From Ekhidna sp051379705 (GTDB lineage: Bacteria > Bacteroidota > Bacteroidia > Cytophagales > Cyclobacteriaceae), in the NCBI RefSeq assembly GCF_051379705.1, contig NZ_CP179868.1:558001-622000 (forward strand): a stretch of DNA of 64,000 bases, written 5' to 3'. Positions within the stretch are counted from its first letter, which is position 1. Each line of letters starts with the position of its first letter. A program made the translations under genes and the position numbers. The notes beneath the pieces are model-generated. The model was not told the DNA's origin and did not search any database. It saw nothing but the letters and a program-made list of their open reading frames with translations. Positions 1 to 8,137 of the stretch are shown here, piece by piece.

Positions 1-1725
1 ATTGGCCTGAATTCCATCACCTACAGAATAGTTTGCATACACTGCAAGCTCAAGTCCATCAGACTTGGCTGAATATCCTTTTAGGTTTCCAGCTACTACA
101 ACCGCATCTACAGATACCGGAGCGTCAGAAGCTTCTGGTTCTACATTATAAAATCCATCGTGCAAACACTTGTCGAAGAATGCGTTGAAATCACCAGAGG
201 TCAATGGTTGCCATCCTTCTCTCACGAAATCATAGTAAGAAGAAGTAATATCAGACCATCTCAAGAATGATTCCTGCGCTTGTCTGGTATTGAAAATATT
301 TTGGATTGTTGGCTGTGAAAGCGTGATATGTCCAGTAACTGGCTCAAAGTCATTCCAAGATTCTAAGTAATGATGATCAGGAGCAATGTATTTAACCGAG
401 CTGTTAGTTTCATCCATTCTATCTGAAGTAGAAATGGTCGTTTTCACTTTGCCGAGGGAACTCACTAGCTGCGCTCCAATAGGATGATCGTAGGCTGGGT
501 TACAGTTGTAAAATATTACTGTTCCAACAGTTCCGCCTTTCACATCACTAACGAGTTGAGCAACAGCTGAATCGCTACCTTGTCGAGTATTTACACTTCT
601 AGAAAGATCAATCGTAGATCCATAGCTCTGAAGTAAGTCATTGATCGCGATTACTAGTAGCTGTACATTTTTATCATTTGATCCACTTACAACCAGCGAC
701 TTACCCCTTGATCTCCACAGATCATTGGCTGCTTTTTCTAGAATAACAGTATCATCCAATCGAGCTGTACCAATTGCCGATGCTCCAGCTTTTTGAGCAA
801 GCAAGTTGTATAGGTTTGCTACGTACAATCCTTCTTGTGAAGGTTTGATTGGCTGACGGTAATCTGCGTTAGATCCCGTCAATGAAAGATTAGATTCAAA
901 TGAGTAAAGTCTGGACATTTCTTTTTTGTCCGGACCGAGTTTTCTTGTTGAAGCAAACTGCTTATTGTTCAATGCCTGATTGGGCCAGTTTCCAAGGAAA
1001 TCAGCTGTGATCGAAACAATAGTGCTTACTTTAGAGAAGTCATGCAATGGTAAGTTTCTTGAGCCAGTGGCTTCACTGTATGCATCAAGTAATCCACTCA
1101 TTGAGATAGGGTCATACTGAATATGTTCTACTTGACCATACTTCTCTTTTAAAGCCTGAATAGCTCTTGCTGTGCTTGGACTGCAATTAGAATAAGAAAG
1201 AATAGAAATCTTTCCGCTATTTGCCGCCAACTCAGTTTTGATTCTGTCGTCGATTGTTTCCCAATCAGTGTCTTCTCCAGCTATCTTTGGATTCTGAAGT
1301 CTTTCGCCATCATACAATGAAAGCACTGAAGACTCAACTTGTGTAGTCGTACCACCCTGACTAATGATTGAGAGGTCATTGCCTTCAATTTTGATTGGGC
1401 GACCTTCTCTGGTTTTAACCACAACTGATGCTACATCATTACCCATTGCATAGGTTGATGCATAATAATTAGCAACTCCAGGATCAACATCTACAGGCTT
1501 ATTTACATAAGGTATTGCTTTACGCACCGGTGTCTCACAAGCTGCTAGTGAAACAGCTGCTACACCGAATCCCATTAATTTAAGAAAATCCCTTCTTGAT
1601 GGCTCGCCATTGTCACCACCATTGATTGGTAAATATTCCGGGAATTCTTTCGAGGCTCTGTCCTGAAAATCCGCTGTGTTTTCCAGTTGCTCTATCCCTT
1701 TCCAGTATTTCTTAGTTTCTTTCAT
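1..1725 (-). CDS. actB: ActB, alternative complex III iron-sulfur/molybdopterin-like subunit (5' part only)
   Basis: Alternative complex III passes electrons from menaquinol to cytochrome c or an oxidase; ActB is its large peripheral subunit, related to molybdopterin oxidoreductases fused to a ferredoxin-like part. The reading frame is open from an ATG at 1725 to the left window edge (575 codons), so the C-terminal half is missing. Residues 41-63 hold a twin-arginine signal with SRRDFLKLMG (Arg 44-45), a hydrophobic stretch and LAAC ending at Cys63, so Tat export with possible lipid attachment is likely. The rest matches the molybdopterin-oxidoreductase-like region by character. It lies 23 bases downstream of actA on the same strand, the usual actA-actB order, and probably shares the promoter at 3031-3061. 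The family call is confident; the ferredoxin part cannot be seen here. Confidence 0.9.
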   Translation of the reverse strand, partial: MKETKKYWKGIEQLENTADFQDRASKEFPEYLPINGGDNGEPSRRDFLKLMGFGVAAVSLAACETPVRKAIPYVNKPVDVDPGVANYYASTYAMGNDVASVVVKTREGRPIKIEGNDLSIISQGGTTTQVESSVLSLYDGERLQNPKIAGEDTDWETIDDRIKTELAANSGKISILSYSNCSPSTARAIQALKEKYGQVEHIQYDPISMSGLLDAYSEATGSRNLPLHDFSKVSTIVSITADFLGNWPNQALNNKQFASTRKLGPDKKEMSRLYSFESNLSLTGSNADYRQPIKPSQEGLYVANLYNLLAQKAGASAIGTARLDDTVILEKAANDLWRSRGKSLVVSGSNDKNVQLLVIAINDLLQSYGSTIDLSRSVNTRQGSDSAVAQLVSDVKGGTVGTVIFYNCNPAYDHPIGAQLVSSLGKVKTTISTSDRMDETNSSVKYIAPDHHYLESWNDFEPVTGHITLSQPTIQNIFNTRQAQESFLRWSDITSSYYDFVREGWQPLTSGDFNAFFDKCLHDGFYNVEPEASDAPVSVDAVVVAGNLKGYSAKSDGLELAVYANYSVGDGIQAN

Positions 1726-1748
1726 TTAGATCAAGCTGTTTTCGAATA

Positions 1749-2999
1749 TTAATAGTGACATTTAGCACATTCCAACCCGCCGATATCTTCGACCTTCATT
1801 GGCTCCTTGCTCTGCTCTGAATGCAGTTTTACAAGTTTATCATAATACTCGTTTCCTTTCGTATTTACATCGGTTTCTCTGTGACAGTTGATACACCATC
1901 CCATGGTCAGTGAAGAGTATTGGTATACTACTTCCATTTCCTTGATAGGACCGTGACAGGTCTCACACTCTAGGCCAGCCACTTTTACGTGCTGAGAGTG
2001 ATTGAAATATGCCAGATCAGGTAGGTTATGGATTCTCACCCATTCGATAGGCTTGGTATCGGTTCCGTAAGTCTGAGTTTCAGGATCGTAATCGATCGCT
2101 GCATATATTTTTGCAATTTCTTCAGATTCTGTTTTCACCTGTGTATGGCAATTCATGCAAATGTTCGGTGATGGAATGTTTGCTGATTTAGACTTGTTCA
2201 CACCCGTGTGGCAGTACTGACAATCGATCTCGTATTGTCCGGCATGAATTTCGTGTGAAAAAGCAATCGGCTGAGTAGGCTGATAACCTTGCTGCACGCC
2301 AATTGTGAACGCACCATCAATCAATGTCTTTAGAACAATGATTGTGAATACAAATATCACCAGACCTACAAAGTTGTTACTCTTAAGAAAAGCTGCAACG
2401 TTAAATTCTTGTGATACAATTTCTTGCTCCGCTTCATCAAGACCTTTAACGTCTTTCAAATGCTTTACTAAAGTTCTCGCTGCTATAATTAATGCAATCA
2501 CTGCCAGTGCGAGCACCACAACCAGAATGATGATCACAGCCATAAGGTAGGATGATGAGATTGAATCTCCTCCTTCGATTGCTGTTGCAACCACGACTTC
2601 TTCGGGTGGAGGTCCAGCTGCAGTTTCAGATTTGATATAGGCTAGTAATTCCATGACCTGATCGTCATTGAAAGGGAAAGCCTGCATTAGTGTTTTATTG
2701 TATTCTTCGTAAATAGCTATAGCGTCTTCATCTCCAGAAGCAATCAAAGCTTGAGAATTTTTGATCCATGCATTTAGCCATTCTACGGATCTTCTTTCCG
2801 TAACGCCGTTAAGCGCTGGACCTATTCGTACTTCCCAAATTCTGTGACACGTGGTACAGTTCGCTTTGAATGAAGCTTCACCTGCAGCGATAACGCTTTC
2901 GTCGGTTGGGATTTCCTGAGCACTTAAGCTCGTAGATGTAAATATTCCAAGGGCAAGGCCTAGAAAGATTTTGGTTAGTTTCGGTGTTGTTTTAAACAT
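1749..2999 (-). CDS. actA: ActA, multiheme cytochrome c subunit of alternative complex III
   Basis: ActA is the membrane-anchored multiheme cytochrome c of alternative complex III. Six CxxCH heme motifs are visible: CTTCH in an N-terminal monoheme cytochrome-like domain (about residue 50), then CQYCH, CMNCH, CETCH, CINCH and CAKCH in the C-terminal half. Two hydrophobic segments (about residues 150-180 and 210-230) separate the two heme regions. A signal peptide follows the second methionine (MFKTTPKLTKIFLGLALG, cleavage after SAQ). That start (2999) is preferred over the ATG at 3023 because the predicted transcription start, just left of the -7 box at 3031-3038, lies at about 3024-3026. It is first in the operon, followed by actB. 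The monoheme-pentaheme combination in one chain is seen directly; how common it is among relatives was not checked. Confidence 0.92.
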   Translation of the reverse strand: MFKTTPKLTKIFLGLALGIFTSTSLSAQEIPTDESVIAAGEASFKANCTTCHRIWEVRIGPALNGVTERRSVEWLNAWIKNSQALIASGDEDAIAIYEEYNKTLMQAFPFNDDQVMELLAYIKSETAAGPPPEEVVVATAIEGGDSISSSYLMAVIIILVVVLALAVIALIIAARTLVKHLKDVKGLDEAEQEIVSQEFNVAAFLKSNNFVGLVIFVFTIIVLKTLIDGAFTIGVQQGYQPTQPIAFSHEIHAGQYEIDCQYCHTGVNKSKSANIPSPNICMNCHTQVKTESEEIAKIYAAIDYDPETQTYGTDTKPIEWVRIHNLPDLAYFNHSQHVKVAGLECETCHGPIKEMEVVYQYSSLTMGWCINCHRETDVNTKGNEYYDKLVKLHSEQSKEPMKVEDIGGLECAKCHY

Positions 3000-3030
3000 G
3001 TATTCCGATGGGCTAGAGATCAAACGCGTA

Positions 3031-3061
3031 CAAAAGTAACATTGGGTTGTTGTTTTTCAAA
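3031..3061 (-). promoter_or_regulatory. Bacteroidota-type promoter for actA-actB
   Basis: Read on the minus strand, TTTG (3061-3058) is followed after 19 bases by TACTTTTG (3038-3031). This matches the Bacteroidota sigma-A pattern TTTG-N19-TAnnTTTG exactly. Transcription would start near 3025, which supports the actA start at 2999. Confidence 0.75.
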
Positions 3062-3193
3062 GGTGGGTCATTACCACCAATTAGCATTACCTTATACCTT
3101 TTCACAAAGCATTGATTATAAGTGATTTAAGAATAAATATTTTCATGAAATTGGTCTTATTTAGAATAATTTTAAATAAGCAAATGGCGTTGT

Positions 3194-4474
3194 TTATTTG
3201 GTGTTTTCGACAGGGTCGTTTTCTTCCTCTTTAATCCCTTCAAGATAGTCATAAATAAACTGGTGAATTGTGGGTCTGACATTGCGTTGATACAAAGCTC
3301 TAAAGGTGCGTGAAGGATAAACGCGATTAGCAAGGAAAATAAAAGTTAAATCATTTTCCGGGTCTGACCAAGCTAGTGTTCCGGTATAACCGGAGTGTCC
3401 ATAACTTTTAAAACTTGAGCTCTTTGCCACGCTGCTTGCAATGGAATCATACTGTATTAAGGGCTTATCAAAACCTAGCCCTCTCCTGTTGTCATTATTT
3501 GGGTACTGAGTAGTGGTGAAAAGCTGAATTGTTTCAGGAGAAAGTATTTGAACGCTATCGATCATACCATCATTTAAAAGCATTTGGAATATCAAACCAA
3601 GGTCTTCAGCATTACTAAATAATCCGGCATTTCCCGAGACACCTTTCATCATAATTGCTCCCTCATCATGAACTCTGCCATGTATTGGTTCCATTCTAAA
3701 GAATGTATCTATTTCTGTTGGCACAATTTGACGTGCTGAGAATTTTTCTAACGGGTTAAATGTCAACGTTTTTGCCTTTAAAGGATCAAAGAAATAAGCA
3801 TCTAAATAATCCTCATACAGTGTGTCTGTCAGGGTTTTCACAAGTTCTGGAATCAGATAAAAAAATAGTCCTGAATAGCGATATTTCTTCTCTTTGGACA
3901 CCTCACTTTTTCGGATCATTTTCTTGATTTTATCATAAAAATCCGAATGCAAATACAAGCTATCACTTAATGGATAGGCATATTCTTCATCAGTATTGGA
4001 GGAGATTGTTTTACTCTTATACTTTCTGTTCCTCTTCTTTACCTCCTGATAATAAGGAATCCAGGGATAAAGTCCCGCTTGATGAGCGAGTGCTTCCCGG
4101 AAAGTAACTTTGCCAACTTTGCCGATTTTGTCAATGTAATCTCCGATTGGATCGTCCAGGTTGAACTTCCCATCATCATACAATTTCATCATAGCTAGAG
4201 TGCCTCCAACTACCTTCGTAATAGACGCTAAATCATAAATATCATTAACAGCTACTCTTCTTAGAGAATCATAAGTATGGTGGCCATATGACCTTATGAA
4301 CACAATGCTATCACCTGTGCTGATATAAACCACACATCCAGGAAATGCTTTTGCCTTGATGGCATCATATACGACACTATCTATTTGATTCCGCATAGTT
4401 TCAAACGATTGTGCATTAGCGAAAACGATTGCAAAAAAGAAAAGTGAGAATAACGTATGTCGGAGTTTTAGCAT
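3194..4474 (-). CDS. Secreted serine hydrolase, class C beta-lactamase/transpeptidase-like family
   Basis: A serine hydrolase of the beta-lactamase superfamily (the EstB/AmpC-like group), with penicillin-binding-like, esterase or D-aminopeptidase members; the substrate cannot be told from sequence. A signal peptide (MLKLRHTLFSLFFFAIVFANA, cleavage near AQ) sends it to the periplasm. The SxxK motif is SITK at about residue 85, a YSG motif near residue 200 stands at the usual Tyr position (YRYSGLFF), and HSG in GHSGYTGT near residue 370 is the third motif. Length (426 aa) is normal. It is divergent from the serine biosynthesis gene, and its ATG lies only a few bases from that gene's -7 box, so the two promoters must overlap. 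An AT-rich inverted repeat (CTTATTTA/TAAATAAG, 3156-3180) lies just past the stop and may act as a weak terminator. Confidence 0.85.
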   Translation of the reverse strand: MLKLRHTLFSLFFFAIVFANAQSFETMRNQIDSVVYDAIKAKAFPGCVVYISTGDSIVFIRSYGHHTYDSLRRVAVNDIYDLASITKVVGGTLAMMKLYDDGKFNLDDPIGDYIDKIGKVGKVTFREALAHQAGLYPWIPYYQEVKKRNRKYKSKTISSNTDEEYAYPLSDSLYLHSDFYDKIKKMIRKSEVSKEKKYRYSGLFFYLIPELVKTLTDTLYEDYLDAYFFDPLKAKTLTFNPLEKFSARQIVPTEIDTFFRMEPIHGRVHDEGAIMMKGVSGNAGLFSNAEDLGLIFQMLLNDGMIDSVQILSPETIQLFTTTQYPNNDNRRGLGFDKPLIQYDSIASSVAKSSSFKSYGHSGYTGTLAWSDPENDLTFIFLANRVYPSRTFRALYQRNVRPTIHQFIYDYLEGIKEEENDPVENTK

Positions 4475-4478
4475 GTTC

Positions 4479-4486
4479 TATTTTTG
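4479..4486 (+). promoter_or_regulatory. -7 box TATTTTTG of the serB-serA fusion gene
   Basis: TATTTTTG matches TAnnTTTG. No clear -33 TTG lies at the usual spacing. It sits downstream of the longest-frame ATG at 4473 and upstream of the ATG at 4506, so it decides the start of the next gene in favour of 4506. Confidence 0.55.
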
Positions 4487-4505
4487 GCGCTTACCTTATA
4501 GTTTG

Positions 4506-6398
4506 ATGGATCAGACCAAATATTTCATAATTGATTTCGATAGCACCTTTACACAAGTTGAAGCTCTTGATGTGCTTGCTGAAATCTCTCTCAAGAATAA
4601 TGAAAATCAGGCGAAAGCCATTGAAGAAATTAAGTTGATCACTGATCAAGGTATGGAAGGTGGAATGTCTTTCAGGGAATCTTTGAAAAAAAGGATTGAC
4701 ATTTTAGAGGCACATAGGGATCACTTACCAGAGCTGGTTAACCGGTTGGCCTCACTTGTTTCTCATTCATTTAAGAGAAATACAGAATTTATTAGCAAAT
4801 ACACGGATCAGATATTTATCGTATCAAATGGCTTTAAAGACTTCATTGTTCCAATCGTCAAGGAGTTTGGCATTCGAGAAGAGAACGTATTTGCGAATGA
4901 ATTTAGCTATGACTCTGATGGTAGGATTGTCGGATTTGATGAAAGCAATATATTATCTGAGAATAACGGCAAGCCAAACCAGATAAAAAGTTTAAATCTT
5001 AGTGGCGAAGTGTTTGTATTAGGCGATGGATTTACTGATTTTGAAATCAAAAAAGCAGGATTGGCACATAAATTCTATGCATTCACAGAAAATGTAAGAA
5101 GGGAAAAGATCTTGAACGAAGCAGATCATGAAGCACCGTCATTGGATGAGTTTCTATTCACCCAAAAGCTCGAACGCGCCCACTCCTATCCCAAGAATCG
5201 AATCAAAGCGCTAGTACTTGAGAATATCCACGAGGCAGCTGTTCAACGATTGAAAGACGAAGGCTACCAGGTGGAGGTTTATCCTGGCGGCATGACTGAA
5301 GATGAATTAGCGGAAGCTATTAAAGATGTGAGTATTTTGGGCATCCGATCCAAAACGCTAGTTACGGACAGGGTTATTGCAAATGCCAAGCGATTGTTGG
5401 CTATAGGAGCATTTTGCATTGGAACTAATCAAATTAACCTTACTTCAGCGCTAAAAAAAGGCATTGCAGTATTCAATGCTCCATTTTCGAATACACGTTC
5501 TGTTGTAGAATTAGCACTCGCTGAAATCATCATGTTGATGCGAAACCTTCCTGACAAGATGTATCAAATGCATCAAGGGAAATGGAGCAAATCGGCCGTT
5601 GGAAGTTTTGAAATTAGAGGCAAGACATTAGGAATTGTTGGGTACGGTAAAATAGGATCGCAGCTATCGGTTCTTGCTGAATCAGTAGGCCTCAATGTTC
5701 AATACTATGATATCGAAGAAAAATTAGCTTTGGGCAATGCAACTCCATGCCAAAGCATGGAACAGCTTTTGGTTACCTCGGACATTATAAGTATTCACGT
5801 AGATGGAAGAGAATCGAACCTGAATATCATAGGCAGAGAAGAGTTCGAGAAGATGAGAGATGGAGTGGTTTTTATCAACCTCAGCCGGGGACACATTGTA
5901 GATATCGATTCGTTAGTTGCCAATATCAAAAGTGGCAAGGTTCATGGAACCAGTGTAGATGTTTTTCCTGAAGAGCCATTGACGAATGATCATCCATTCG
6001 AATCACCACTAATGGGCTTAAAGAATACAATTCTTACTCCCCATGTAGGAGGAAGTACTTTGGAGGCGCAGGAAAATATTGCTGATTTCGTGCCATCGAA
6101 AATAATTGAATACATCAATACTGGATCTACTACAAACAGCGTTAATTTTCCAAATATTACTTTGCCTGGTTTGAGCCAAGCTCATCGGTTTATTCACATT
6201 CACAAAAATGAACCTGGTGTGCTTGCTGAAATCAATAATTTGTTGGCAAAGCATGGCATAAATATTGGGGGACAATATTTGAAAACCAATGATATTATTG
6301 GCTATGTTATTACGGATATAGACAAGAACTATAAGGAAGAGGCAATAAAAGACTTAAAAAGGGTGCGAGGTACCCTTAGATTCCGAGTTTTATATTAA
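4506..6398 (+). CDS. serA: Phosphoserine phosphatase - D-3-phosphoglycerate dehydrogenase fusion (SerB-SerA)
   Basis: This 630-aa protein joins the first and last enzymes of serine synthesis. Residues 1 to about 225 form a HAD-IB phosphoserine phosphatase: DFDST (Asp10 nucleophile, Asp12 acid), SNGF (motif II) and GDGFTDFEI (Mg site). From about residue 230 a D-3-phosphoglycerate dehydrogenase follows: NAD-binding GYGKIGSQ, then the catalytic Arg in LSRGHIVD, Glu in DVFPEEP and His in TPHVGGST. An ACT domain (about 560-630, HIHKNEPGVLAEINNLL) suggests serine feedback. The start at 4506 puts the phosphatase motif at its normal place and lies about 20 bases after the -7 box. The downstream aminotransferase (6919-7989) could supply the middle step, so the whole pathway may sit here. 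All catalytic residues are intact. Confidence 0.9.
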   Translation: MDQTKYFIIDFDSTFTQVEALDVLAEISLKNNENQAKAIEEIKLITDQGMEGGMSFRESLKKRIDILEAHRDHLPELVNRLASLVSHSFKRNTEFISKYTDQIFIVSNGFKDFIVPIVKEFGIREENVFANEFSYDSDGRIVGFDESNILSENNGKPNQIKSLNLSGEVFVLGDGFTDFEIKKAGLAHKFYAFTENVRREKILNEADHEAPSLDEFLFTQKLERAHSYPKNRIKALVLENIHEAAVQRLKDEGYQVEVYPGGMTEDELAEAIKDVSILGIRSKTLVTDRVIANAKRLLAIGAFCIGTNQINLTSALKKGIAVFNAPFSNTRSVVELALAEIIMLMRNLPDKMYQMHQGKWSKSAVGSFEIRGKTLGIVGYGKIGSQLSVLAESVGLNVQYYDIEEKLALGNATPCQSMEQLLVTSDIISIHVDGRESNLNIIGREEFEKMRDGVVFINLSRGHIVDIDSLVANIKSGKVHGTSVDVFPEEPLTNDHPFESPLMGLKNTILTPHVGGSTLEAQENIADFVPSKIIEYINTGSTTNSVNFPNITLPGLSQAHRFIHIHKNEPGVLAEINNLLAKHGINIGGQYLKTNDIIGYVITDIDKNYKEEAIKDLKRVRGTLRFRVLY

Positions 6399-6436
6399 GT
6401 TTATACCGAAATTCAGTATTACCACCCAACCTTGAG

Positions 6437-6462
6437 AGCTTATTAAAACGTTTATATAAGCT
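6437..6462. other. 26-base near-perfect palindrome before the ytxJ-like gene
   Basis: AGCTTAT (6437-6443) and ATAAGCT (6456-6462) are perfect inverted arms around the palindromic core AAACGTTT; 22 of 26 positions are symmetric. It lies between the serA stop (6398) and the next start (6475). No T-tract follows, so an operator or a processing hairpin fits better than a classical terminator. Confidence 0.6.
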
Positions 6463-6474
6463 AAATTGTAAATA

Positions 6475-6861
6475 ATGAGTTATCCGCTTAATTGGAAATC
6501 GCTTAGTACTATAGAGGAGTTCAACAGACTTGTAGAACGCTCCAAAGAAAAGCCTGCGCTCGTTTTTAAACACAGACCTTCAGCTCCCGAAAGCGCTCAA
6601 GCGTTAGAAACGCTCGAGAGAGACTGGACTATTTCACCGGAAAATCTTGATTTATATATCATTGATGTGATGAAGGACAAAGAGGTAGCGGAAGCCGTTA
6701 CAGATATGGCCGGTGTGATGAACGAGTATCCACAAGTGCTACTTTTCGCTGATGGCGTTACTATGTATGATGAATCTAGAGAGATGATAAGTGTGAAGAA
6801 AATCAAATTGGCACTTAAAATTATCAATAGAACATTCAAATGGATGGAAACTAGAGTTTGA
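6475..6861 (+). CDS. ytxJ: YtxJ-like (bacilliredoxin-related) thioredoxin-fold protein lacking cysteine
   Basis: The 128-aa sequence follows the YtxJ family pattern: N-terminal W-x-x-L, a beta strand ending in FKH, an alpha helix, a D-x-M-x-x-x-x-V segment, EYPQVLLFADG and a C-terminal helix. Known YtxJ proteins carry a cysteine shortly after FKH and are proposed bacillithiol-linked redox proteins. Here that stretch is FKHRPSAPES and the protein contains no cysteine at all, so thiol chemistry at that site is lost. The fold and length are otherwise kept, which argues against decay. It sits between the serB-serA fusion and the class V aminotransferase, on the same strand, and is followed by a strong hairpin terminator. 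A structural or regulatory role is possible, but the function is unknown. Confidence 0.7.
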   Translation: MSYPLNWKSLSTIEEFNRLVERSKEKPALVFKHRPSAPESAQALETLERDWTISPENLDLYIIDVMKDKEVAEAVTDMAGVMNEYPQVLLFADGVTMYDESREMISVKKIKLALKIINRTFKWMETRV

Positions 6862-6894
6862 CTAGAACCTAAATCGTCTATTTAATATTATAAT

Positions 6895-6918
6895 GCTCTT
6901 AGTTTAAGAGCTTTTTTT
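6895..6918 (+). terminator. Rho-independent terminator whose T-tract touches the next start codon
   Basis: GCTCTTA (6895-6901), loop GTT, TAAGAGC (6905-6911), then seven T (6912-6918). The ATG of the aminotransferase gene begins at 6919, directly after the last T, so the terminator occupies the whole leader of that gene. Confidence 0.85.
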
Positions 6919-7989
6919 ATGTCCAATAAAATCTATTTTACACCAGGTCCTTCCCAGCTTTTCTACACATTTGAGGAGCATTTCAAAAAGGCGCTTTTTC
7001 ACGACATCCCTTCTATTTCACATAGAAGTAAAGAATTTATCAAAGTAGTTCAGGAAACGACTGAAGCCTTGAGTGAATTGTTAGACCTTCCTGAGGGCTA
7101 TAGCATTTACTTCCTCAACTCTGCAAATGAAGCCTGGGATCGCATTATTCAAAATTTGGTTGATAAAAACTCGCACCACTTTGTGAATGGTGCTTTCAGT
7201 CAGAAATTTTACGATTTTGCAATTTCACATAAAAAGTCAAGCACTTGTCTCAAAGTTGATGACGGTCATGACTTCAACGACTGGAATGTTCCTGCAGAAG
7301 CGGAACTTATTGGAATCACCAAAAATGAAACCAGCGTTGGTCACAGTTTCTTAGAAGAAGAAATCGAAATTCTGAGAAATAACTATCCAGATAAACTTAT
7401 TGCACTGGACATTGTAAGTGCTGCACCTTCCCTACCCATAAACTTCAAAAATCTAGATACAGCCTACTTTTCTGTTCAAAAAGCTTTTGGGTTACCAAGT
7501 GGCCTTAGCGTATGGATTGCGAACGACAGGTGTCATGAAGTGGCTGGCAATCGAGTAAAAAAGACATCCTTAGGTTCTTATCGAGCACTTCCGAACTTGA
7601 AAAAGTTTGGAGATAAGCATCAGACTCCAGAGACACCCAACATGCTTTTTATCTACCTACTTGGAAAGGTGGCTCAGGACATCTTGCAGGCCGGAGTGCA
7701 GCGAATGCGAAATGACTCCACATACAAAGCGGCAATTCTTAATCAAATGGTAGAAAGTCATCCACACCTTGATCACTTTGTTTCTTCCAAAAAGCATCGG
7801 TCTAAAACAACCATAGTAGCTAGTTCATCCCGATCCAAAGAAATCATTCAATTCTTTGGAAAAAAGGGATTAATGCTAGGATCAGGCTATGGCCCGTACA
7901 AAGAAAGCCACGTTAGAATCGCTAACTTTCCTACACACTCGAAGGAGTCTATCGAAATGCTCTGTGATTTGATGGAAAAAATAGAATAA
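6919..7989 (+). CDS. Class V PLP-dependent aminotransferase, probable phosphoserine aminotransferase
   Basis: A 356-aa fold-type I aminotransferase. TPGPSQL near the N-terminus, ISHRS at about residue 33 and the Schiff-base lysine in YFSVQKAFGLPSGL (Lys188) are typical of the class V group that includes alanine-glyoxylate and phosphoserine aminotransferases. It does not show classical SerC wording, but being beside a SerB-SerA fusion makes conversion of 3-phosphohydroxypyruvate to phosphoserine the best inference. The ATG at 6919 is supported because TPGPS follows at the expected distance. The leader is odd: a complete terminator hairpin and T-tract ends at the base before the ATG, and there is no purine-rich ribosome site. 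Expression may come from read-through or from an internal start. Confidence 0.85.
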   Translation: MSNKIYFTPGPSQLFYTFEEHFKKALFHDIPSISHRSKEFIKVVQETTEALSELLDLPEGYSIYFLNSANEAWDRIIQNLVDKNSHHFVNGAFSQKFYDFAISHKKSSTCLKVDDGHDFNDWNVPAEAELIGITKNETSVGHSFLEEEIEILRNNYPDKLIALDIVSAAPSLPINFKNLDTAYFSVQKAFGLPSGLSVWIANDRCHEVAGNRVKKTSLGSYRALPNLKKFGDKHQTPETPNMLFIYLLGKVAQDILQAGVQRMRNDSTYKAAILNQMVESHPHLDHFVSSKKHRSKTTIVASSSRSKEIIQFFGKKGLMLGSGYGPYKESHVRIANFPTHSKESIEMLCDLMEKIE

Positions 7990-8086
7990 TCTTCTGTTTA
8001 AACGAAACTATTTCTTGTTTTCAGAGTATTAATTCTTGAACATGATGATTTGAAGAAAAAATATTTCGAAAAAAAGAATAACTGTA

Positions 8087-8116
8087 TTGATTGATGAAAT
8101 ATCAATGATACCTTTG
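8087..8116 (+). promoter_or_regulatory. Promoter of the universal stress protein gene with an internal inverted repeat
   Basis: TTG (8087-8089), 19 bases, then TACCTTTG (8109-8116): a good Bacteroidota promoter. The spacer holds ATTGAT (8090-8095) and ATCAAT (8101-8106), an inverted repeat resembling the FNR core TTGAT-N4-ATCAA but with five central bases. A regulator bound there would block or modulate the promoter. Confidence 0.65.
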
Positions 8117-8137
8117 CACTAACAAACACCCAAAAAA

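Noticed and set aside
2305..2550. Plus-strand ORF inside actA
   Set aside because: It is the reverse-frame shadow of a clear coding gene with heme motifs; no promoter or homology features.
3156..3180. AT-rich inverted repeat after the serine hydrolase gene as a strong terminator
   Set aside because: No T-tract follows on the minus strand and the stem is purely AT; kept only as a remark in the gene entry.
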